Part shown: positions 48,478 to 53,674 of the stretch, piece by piece
Position numbering within the stretch: the stretch's first letter is position 1
Layout: every line of letters starts with the position of its first letter
Assembly: GCA_021604405.1 (NCBI GenBank)
Contig: BQJA01000012.1
Span: 1 to 53,674, forward strand
DNA: 53,674 nt
Origin: Nitrosomonas sp.
Lineage (GTDB): Bacteria > Pseudomonadota > Gammaproteobacteria > Burkholderiales > Nitrosomonadaceae
Reading direction: 5' to 3'
Notes under the pieces: generated by a model
What the model was told of the DNA's origin: nothing
The model's input: the letters and a program-made list of their open reading frames with translations, nothing else
Databases searched by the model: none
Translations under genes and position numbers: made by a program

Positions 48478-49381
48478 GATTGGTGTCATCGAAGTTAATC
48501 ATGAAATTATGCATGCAATCGTTAGTTTGCACCAAGGTGTGTCAGTTTCCCGGGGTGGGAGAGCGTATCCGTGAAAGTCACGAATAGTGGCACGAGATGC
48601 AGGATGTAGGGATCATGCCACGTCGTACCTTGATGATGTTTGGTCAGATGGATGAGTCACCTGGTGTCCGTTTTCGTGTCGGTTTTTCGGCACTGACTTA
48701 TGCGGAATATCTACGTGATACCTTGAATAAAGAAGTATTGTTGTTGATGGATATTGCTTTTCGGTTGGTACAGACGGTCGTTAAAATTTCAGGATTATTG
48801 GGCCGTATGCCGACTACCGTCGTTAATCAACCGACGTAACGAGCGAAGTTGCAGAGTTGCAGGAGCGAATTATTTCAACCCATAGCGGAGATATTACCGC
48901 TGTCGAAGCGGTGCATGTTGCGGCGCATGACATGACGGATCTGCAGTCAGCACAATTTTGTCGCGCAGCCAGGCCGCCAAGGGAATCTATCCAACAGTCG
49001 ATCCGTTGCTGTCATCCAGCAAAATGATGGACCGTTTTTTTTGGGGGGATCGGCATTACACGTTTGCTGAAAATGTACGTGAACATCTGGCGCGTTATCA
49101 GGAACTGGAAGACATCATTGCATTGCTGGGTTTAGAAGCGTTATCAGAAAAAAGCCGGCGTATTGTTATATGCGTGCGCAAGATGCAGCGTTATTTCTCA
49201 TAACCTTTCATGTGATGACCTCACCACTGGAATTCAGGGTGTTTTAATCAAACTGGACCAAACGCTGGCGGATTGTGAACCTTTTCTTCATGGTGATTTT
49301 GATACGGTTCCAGAAAAACACTGTGAAATACGTGGCTCAATGCAGGAGGATACATTACTGCGGGTGCCAAAGCATTTTTGA
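48478..49381 (+). pseudogene. atpD: N-type F1Fo-ATPase beta subunit, decayed
   Basis: Successive fragments in shifting frames align in order with an F1 beta subunit. They are HEIMHAIVSLHQGVSV (degenerate region after the P-loop), GVGERIRESHE, an in-frame TAG at 48585-48587, WHEMQDVG, LMMFGQMDESPGVRFRVGFS, ALTYAEYLRD, LLGRMPTTVVNQPT and a frameshift near 48838. These continue with SEVAELQERIISTHSGDITA, a shift near 48957, LSRSQAAKGIYPTVDPLLSS, LARYQELEDIIALLGLEALS and RKMQRYFS, then QPFHV after another shift. The Walker A loop and DELSEED-equivalent are damaged (LEALSEKSRR). Non-functional. The wording of the sequence (VDPLLSSSK) fits the alternate N-ATPase class. Confidence 0.85.
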
Positions 49382-49384
49382 CCG

Positions 49385-49919
49385 ATAAAGGTTCGCGCAT
49401 TGGGGTTGATGATGCTTTGCTTGGCCGTATGATCGATTCCTTAGGTGCTATGCTCGATAGTGGCGGAGCACTTTCATATAGCGCCTATCGCCTGCTGAAC
49501 GTTCGCTCACCGCCGCTTATTTGCCCGTGGTTTCTTGCCGGGGATTGATGTTATCCGTTCTGTATCACGGATTGGGGAAAGGCGCAGCACACATTACTAA
49601 AAATGAAGTGGGTCGGATGAAGCTGGATTTTTTACAGTTTCTCGAGTTGGAAGTTTTTACCCGTTTTGGTTCGCGGCTGGAACCGGGCTTGGAAAAACGT
49701 ATTCATCGGAGTCAGATTTTGCAGAAGATGCTCAAGCAGGATTTGCTGTCGCCACTAACTATTGAATTTCAGATGGCCTGGCTGGTGGCGTACAACGAAG
49801 GATTGTTTGATAATGTCAGTTTGGAGCAGGTGAAGCCGCGTCTTGCAAAGTTGGGGGGCGAGTGGCATGTTCCAATGTCAGTATCGAGGAAGGCCATGAT
49901 CAATAAAAAATTCTGGTGA
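49385..49919 (+). pseudogene. atpA: N-type F1Fo-ATPase alpha subunit, internally deleted
   Basis: The first part reads GVDDALLGRMIDSLGAMLDS then GGALSYSAYR, equal to the alpha region LGRVVDxLGxPLD near residue 95-130. It jumps to GIDVIRSVSRIG (normally ~340-360) and then LDFLQFLELEVFTRFGSRLE and LQKMLKQDLLSPLTIEFQ, with NEGLFDNVS near the end. The whole nucleotide-binding core is missing and frames shift at least twice. It joins directly to the beta remnant, so the epsilon, Q, R, a, c and b genes expected between beta and alpha in N-ATPase operons have been deleted. Confidence 0.85.
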
Positions 49920-49960
49920 ACACTTGGTTATAATAACCATAACATAAATGAACAGGGGCG

Positions 49961-50589
49961 CTGAAAGATCGGTTGGCAACGCTGGATGAAATTGGCGGCA
50001 TTATGAGCGCGATGAAAAACCTGGTGTTACTCGAAACGCATATGCTGACGGTTTTACTGAGTACGCAGCGACGTGCACTAACCAGTACTGCAGTGACGGC
50101 CCAGGATTTTCTAGGTTTTTATGCGTATATTTTACGCTTCCCGATGCGATGCTACAGACCTGGATTGTTATCGGATCGGAACGTAGCTTTTGTGGCGATT
50201 TTAATGACGCCCCGGTTCAGTATTTGGCTGCCAGTGTACCGAAGGCGGGAACCAGGCTGCTGGCGGTATCCAATCGAAAGCCGGATTATGCGTATCTGTC
50301 CCTGATGAATCTTGAACCGGCACAGGTTTTGTTACATCTTGCCGATTAATATCTTTATACTACGTTGCACGAGGTTTTCTATTTGTCATTGATCGTGGAA
50401 AACCATATGTGGCTGAAGCATATGAATCGCGCAATTCATCGGCTGGAAAAGGATATCGCCAGTTTGCGTCTGCGATACAACAAAATGCGCCAGGAAGAAA
50501 TCATTGAAGAAATTGAAATTATTATGTTGAGTGCAGAGGCTTTGACAACTGTTGAAGAGAGCAACATTAAAAATGCCGGATTCACATAG
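49961..50589 (+). pseudogene. atpG: N-type F1Fo-ATPase gamma subunit, frameshifted
   Basis: The N-terminal helix appears as LKDRLATLDEIGGIMSAMKN then LVLLETH. The central signature reads WIVIGSERSFCGDFNDAP after a frameshift near 50150. The C-terminal helix, after a stop at 50347-50349 and another change of frame, reads LHEVFYLSLIVENHMWLKHM, NRAIHRLEKDIASLRLRYN and RQEEIIEEIEIIMLSAEAL. All three blocks are in the correct order for gamma of the alternate ATPase. It is the last gene of the known N-ATPase order and is broken in at least two places. Confidence 0.85.
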
Positions 50590-50592
50590 TAA

Positions 50593-51060
50593 TTGACTGG
50601 TAATCTGCATAAATATCGGACCTTGACTACTTTTTCAGTTCAACTTAAACCCTCCATACAATTAACGGTGATCATGAGCGTTGCGCATTTCCTGGTTGTT
50701 TTTCTGTTGTGGCCGCTGACATTGTCTATGAGTGTTAAATTGCTGGGGGTTGTTCTTTTAGTTGCAAGCCTTATTTATTATGTGCGCCATTATGCATTAT
50801 TAAAATCTCCCGGATCGATAGTGGCGTTTGAATTATCAGAGACCATGCGGTGTATGCTTAAGACTCGAAATGGAAAGCATATTTCTTGTGTGATACTTGG
50901 CAGTACGTTTGTGGCCCCTTACCTGATTGTGCTCATTTTGAAGCCGGAAAATAAATTCTTTGATTGTAGTGTGGCGATTTTTCCAGACAGCATTGATGGT
51001 GAAAAATTCAGGCAACTCAGAGTATTGTTGCGATGGAAATGGAAATCTTCCAATGGATAG
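50593..51060 (+). CDS. YgfX/CptA-like small membrane protein
   Basis: A protein of up to 155 residues with VQLKPSIQL, two close membrane segments (~27-45 and ~48-66; SVAHFLVVFLLWPLTLSMSV and LLGVVLLVASLIYYVRHYAL) and a soluble tail ending FRQLRVLLRWKW. This layout, with the L-x-P-S opening and R-x-L-R-V-x-L-R-W ending, matches the YgfX family (inner-membrane partner of SdhE/YgfY in enterics). Start uncertain: TTG 50593, TTG 50623 or ATG 50674. The last would remove the conserved LKPS, so one of the first two is more likely. Function here is inferred only. Confidence 0.65.
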   Translation: MTGNLHKYRTLTTFSVQLKPSIQLTVIMSVAHFLVVFLLWPLTLSMSVKLLGVVLLVASLIYYVRHYALLKSPGSIVAFELSETMRCMLKTRNGKHISCVILGSTFVAPYLIVLILKPENKFFDCSVAIFPDSIDGEKFRQLRVLLRWKWKSSNG

Positions 51061-51423
51061 ACTCTAACGGGATATGTAACTGCTTTAGCGCATTCTTAAT
51101 CGCCTTGACACTAACTCAAGGTTCTGTTCTTTGCCATTCCGGAAGAATATGACCCAACATTGTCGGATCGTCGCGCTTGTGACGATTTGCTAACTCGCGT
51201 ATGCTGCTCGTTTTCAAAAAATTATTCACCTATCAAAACCTGAAAGTATTCAGTCTCTTGGCATGGCTGTAAATTTTTATAAATATTGGCCCTATGGTTT
51301 ATTGACCGTTCCTCTGTTTGTTTGTTTGTTGAAAAATAAAGCAAATTCCAGTAAATTCTTCGCTAAACAGAAAGCCATTTATTTTTCCCATCCACAAAAA
51401 TTGAAAAAAAATTGAAAAAAACC
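51061..51423. other. Intergenic region upstream of the speD promoter
   Basis: No gene supported. A minus-strand frame over ~51130-51215 reads SIRELANRHKRDDPTML without recognised family. Near 51400 there is a short direct repeat TTGAAAAAAA/TTGAAAAAAA and general A-richness just before the speD promoter, which could act as an UP-like element. Confidence 0.35.
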
Positions 51424-51451
51424 TTGTCTAATTAAAAATTCCCGTTACAAT
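51424..51451 (+). promoter_or_regulatory. Candidate promoter of speD-speE
   Basis: -35 TTGTCT (51424-51429), 16-base spacer, -10 TACAAT (51446-51451), preceded by an A-rich tract. It would leave a leader of about 105 bases before speD. Confidence 0.55.
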
Positions 51452-51481
51452 TCGCGCCACTTTAAGTTCTTTTGAGGATTT

Positions 51482-51496
51482 ATGCTAAACCGCTGA
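51482..51496 (+). CDS. Possible four-codon upstream ORF in the speD leader
   Basis: ATG CTA AAC CGC TGA (MLNR) preceded by GAGGATTT. It lies in the predicted leader, before a GC-rich hairpin and 68 bases ahead of the speD ATG. Too short to be a protein; if translated it would act as a regulatory leader ORF. Chance occurrence cannot be ruled out. Confidence 0.3.
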   Translation: MLNR

Positions 51497-51525
51497 CCGC
51501 GCGCCGACTCTCAAGTAGGCGCCGG
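51497..51525 (+). promoter_or_regulatory. GC-rich hairpin in the speD leader
   Basis: GCGCC (51501-51505) pairs with GGCGC (51518-51522), with a 12-base loop. Flanking CC (51497-51498) and GG (51524-51525) can extend the stem. There is no T-tract, so it is not a simple terminator. It sits between the tiny ORF and the speD ribosome binding site GAGGG. Confidence 0.4.
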
Positions 51526-51564
51526 ATGAAATTTTAATCTCTGACGTTCTTATGAGGGTCCCTA

Positions 51565-52035
51565 ATGAAGCAACAAGCATCTGAGGCTCTGGATAGCGTT
51601 ATCCAATTACCGAGCAAATCTCCAGTTCTCGCAACTGGTTTCACTTCTGGCGCAGAGTCGGAAGATCATTTTATTAAACGCGATGGCATCGAGTTTGCTG
51701 GCACCCACTTGATTCTTGATCTCTGGGATGCCAAGCATCTGGATGAACTCGATACCATGGAAAAAGCCCTGCGCCAGGCTGTGACGGTTTCGGGTGCAAC
51801 GCTGTTGCATATTCACTTGCATCATTTTACTTCCGGTGGTGGTATTTCGGGTGTTGCTGTCTTGGCTGAATCCCATATTAGTGTACATACCTGGCCAGAG
51901 CGCGATTTCGCTGCATTTGATATTTTTATGTGTGGCGATGCGAAACCAGAGATGTCAATTCCTGTATTAAAGCAGCATTTCTTCCCTGGCCGGATGGAAG
52001 TCACCGATCAGTTGCGCGGTATTGTTCGTAAATAA
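51565..52035 (+). CDS. speD: S-adenosylmethionine decarboxylase proenzyme
   Basis: Pyruvoyl enzyme supplying decarboxylated SAM, the aminopropyl donor for spermidine. The 156-residue proenzyme has the self-cleavage motif AESHISVHTWPE with Ser103 as the residue that becomes the pyruvoyl group, His108 and Cys123. Spacing Ser-5-His and Ser-20-Cys equals that of the small bacterial class (Ser63/His68/Cys83 in the reference enzyme). It has an extra ~40 N-terminal residues (MKQQASEALDSVIQLPSKS). speE follows after 19 bases in the same direction, so the pair forms a spermidine operon. Confidence 0.95.
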   Translation: MKQQASEALDSVIQLPSKSPVLATGFTSGAESEDHFIKRDGIEFAGTHLILDLWDAKHLDELDTMEKALRQAVTVSGATLLHIHLHHFTSGGGISGVAVLAESHISVHTWPERDFAAFDIFMCGDAKPEMSIPVLKQHFFPGRMEVTDQLRGIVRK

Positions 52036-52054
52036 TCCTGATGTTTGGTTTTGA

Positions 52055-52900
52055 ATGAAAGAATTTCGTGAATCCCTGTACGGTGCGCTAGCACAAACCT
52101 TTCGTGTTGACGAGTTGTATTTCGAGCGCAAGACTGCACATCAACACTTGATGATTTTTCACAATGCCTTACTGGGCAGGGTGATGACTTTGGATGGTAT
52201 TGTTCAAACGACAGAAAAAGATGAGTTTATCTACCACGAAATGATGGCGCATGTTCCGTTGTTTGCTCATAGCGATGCCCGAAACGTACTGATCATAGGT
52301 GGTGGTGATGGTGGTATGTTGCGCGAAACCTTGAAACACTCAGAAATCGAAAGCGTGACGATGGTCGAGATCGATGCCGATATTATTAAGATGGCAAAAC
52401 AGTATCTGCCAAAGCATTCGGCCGGTGCCTTTGATGATCCACGTGTCAATATCGAGATTGCCGACGGTATGAATTTTGTGCGTGACACGAAGCAGCGTTT
52501 TGATGTGATCATCTCTGACAGCACCGATCCGGTCGGTCCTGGCGAAGTTTTGTTCACCAATGATTTTTATGAGCAGTGTAAGCGTATTCTTAATCCCGAC
52601 GGTGTGATGGCGACACAGAACGGTGTACCTTTTTTTCAAATCGACGAGGTAACCACTACACGTGAACGGATGGCACCGCATTTTTATGATCAGTCTTTCT
52701 ATAGCGCGGCGGTACCAACCTATTATGGTGGTATCATGACCTTTGCGTGGGGAAGCGATAATGCCGAGCTGCGTCAGCTTGGTTTAGATACCCTGCAACA
52801 GCGTTATCAGCGGGCCGGTATTAAAACACGTTACTATACGCCAGAAATTCATCAAGCTTCATTCGCATTACCGAAGTATATTCTGGATGCGCTGACTTAA
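52055..52900 (+). CDS. speE: Spermidine synthase
   Basis: Aminopropyltransferase joining decarboxylated SAM to putrescine. The 281-residue protein has HHLMIF-like [32 protein letters not shown], the cosubstrate site [18 protein letters not shown] (~79-96), [15 protein letters not shown], and [17 protein letters not shown] with the catalytic aspartate in DSTDP. The usual C-terminal [12 protein letters not shown] is present. Length is typical. Confidence 0.97.
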   Translation: MKEFRESLYGALAQTFRVDELYFERKTAHQHLMIFHNALLGRVMTLDGIVQTTEKDEFIYHEMMAHVPLFAHSDARNVLIIGGGDGGMLRETLKHSEIESVTMVEIDADIIKMAKQYLPKHSAGAFDDPRVNIEIADGMNFVRDTKQRFDVIISDSTDPVGPGEVLFTNDFYEQCKRILNPDGVMATQNGVPFFQIDEVTTTRERMAPHFYDQSFYSAAVPTYYGGIMTFAWGSDNAELRQLGLDTLQQRYQRAGIKTRYYTPEIHQASFALPKYILDALT

Positions 52901-53158
52901 TATCTTTGAACCGCCTGCATATTGTAAAAAAGGTGTCAATAGGCGTATTGTGACAGCGCATGTTGCGGTGAGAACGTTTTCTCATTCGTTCTGCCGAGTC
53001 AGTCGCTTTTCCTTGTGCCTCAGTTGAGTATGATTTGTTGGTAATATCTAACAATATACTGTAAGAATACTGCTCAGTAATACATCCTCCAAAGCAGAAT
53101 TGTTTGTATCATAATGACGAGTTTCTCCGGTAATTCCGACGATTTGTTAGCGACCGTA
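52901..53158. other. Intergenic, nothing identified
   Basis: Spacer of ~260 bases between speE and the convergent glycosyltransferase. A minus-strand frame at 52821-53054 overlaps speE and shows no family match. No T-tracted hairpin seen. Confidence 0.4.
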
Positions 53159-53674
53159 TTAGTTACCGTCTTTCTTCGATAACAAGTTTATGTATGACTT
53201 TGCCACATCGTCGCCAATTTTTTGATAACTTCTAAAGTTGTTTACATAATCTTTGCCTTGTAATTGCATTTTTTTTCTATCCGCTTTATTAAGCCGCAGC
53301 ATTTTTATAATGGCGTCTGCAAAATCCTCGGCCGTATAGGGTACGCATGATCCCGCGCCACTATCTTTAATTACCTGCGCCTGGTCTGGATTGTCGTTGC
53401 ATACGACTGGGACATCTAAAGCCAGATACTCAGGTACTTTGGTTGGGGACCCGCAGTCTAGTAAAAATCCTCGTGGGATGGGAGATAAGCCCAATTCCGC
53501 AGTACGTACATAACGCCAACCTTCATGCATCGGCAACCATCCTGTCCATACCACCTGATCACTGACACCTGCCTCATTAGCTTTCATTTTGAGCCATTCT
53601 CGATCTGTATCGTGATAAGTATCACCGACCAGGACAAGTAATACATTGGGCACCTGCTGTTTCACAATGGCGAG
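53159..53674 (-). CDS. Glycosyltransferase family 4-like, C-terminal part
   Basis: The C-terminal ~171 residues of a GT-B fold glycosyltransferase. The frame is open to the right edge, so the start lies outside. Visible landmarks are VPNVLLVLVGD (opening strand of the second Rossmann domain), DQVVWTGWLPMHEGWRYVRT, the donor-binding segment LDCGSPTKVPEYLALDVPVV with Glu of the EX7E-type motif, and a helical tail ending in ...INLLSKKDGN. Donor and acceptor unknown; likely surface polysaccharide or glycan work (inference). The GTG at 53665 is an internal codon. Confidence 0.85.
   Translation of the reverse strand, partial: LAIVKQQVPNVLLVLVGDTYHDTDREWLKMKANEAGVSDQVVWTGWLPMHEGWRYVRTAELGLSPIPRGFLLDCGSPTKVPEYLALDVPVVCNDNPDQAQVIKDSGAGSCVPYTAEDFADAIIKMLRLNKADRKKMQLQGKDYVNNFRSYQKIGDDVAKSYINLLSKKDGN

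Noticed and set aside
52821..53054. Minus-strand frame overlapping the 3' end of speE
   Set aside because: Overlaps a solid gene and has no family features.
1..53674. CRISPR arrays, prophage, complete insertion sequences, rRNA genes
   Set aside because: None seen: no regularly spaced repeats, no integrase or phage structural genes, no paired terminal repeats with an intact transposase, and no rRNA-like sequence.

Overview
The window looks like a chromosomal segment of a betaproteobacterium, most likely an ammonia oxidiser of the Nitrosomonas group. This is inferred from protein style, from the pepA-holC-valS order, from a bioBFHCD operon, and from the decayed remains of an alternate (N-type) F1Fo-ATPase, a system known in some Nitrosomonas; no database search was run. 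Genes are densely packed housekeeping loci separated by a few longer, AT-richer gaps that hold dead genes.

Left part (1-15.9 kb): the 3' end of priA, then a graveyard with a frameshifted YdcH/DUF465 gene and an alpha/beta-hydrolase fragment. A minus-strand operon follows (pepA, holC, a small acidic protein, valS). Next is a cluster of c-di-GMP genes: an HDOD-GGDEF protein, serB, a large NMT1-CHASE-GGDEF-EAL membrane protein and, beyond the malic enzyme gene, a broken hemerythrin-GGDEF gene.

Middle (15.9-32.8 kb): a FemAB/GNAT-like protein, proline iminopeptidase, the biotin operon bioB-F-H-C-D (no bioA here), divergent comF, an AT-rich island with an ATP-grasp protein, IS66-like transposase debris and a SAM methyltransferase, then a Crp/Fnr regulator, a small acidic protein, lolC-lolD and an MsbA-like ABC exporter.

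Right part (32.8-53.7 kb): aconitase with an unusual linker insertion, a tRNA operon (Pro-Arg-His) with a clear promoter, dksA, pnp and rpsO, a dynamin-like GTPase, a DUF502 membrane protein, ygfZ, a P2-type cation ATPase, a DUF2252 protein, the N-ATPase wreck (beta, alpha and gamma remnants), a YgfX-like membrane protein, speD-speE with an intriguing leader, and the C-terminal part of a glycosyltransferase running off the right edge.

The most unusual items are the collapsed N-ATPase operon, the leader of speD (four-codon upstream ORF plus hairpin), the c-di-GMP cluster with its degenerate member, the ATP-grasp/methyltransferase island and a terminator-like hairpin just upstream of rpsO. No CRISPR array, prophage or complete insertion sequence was seen.
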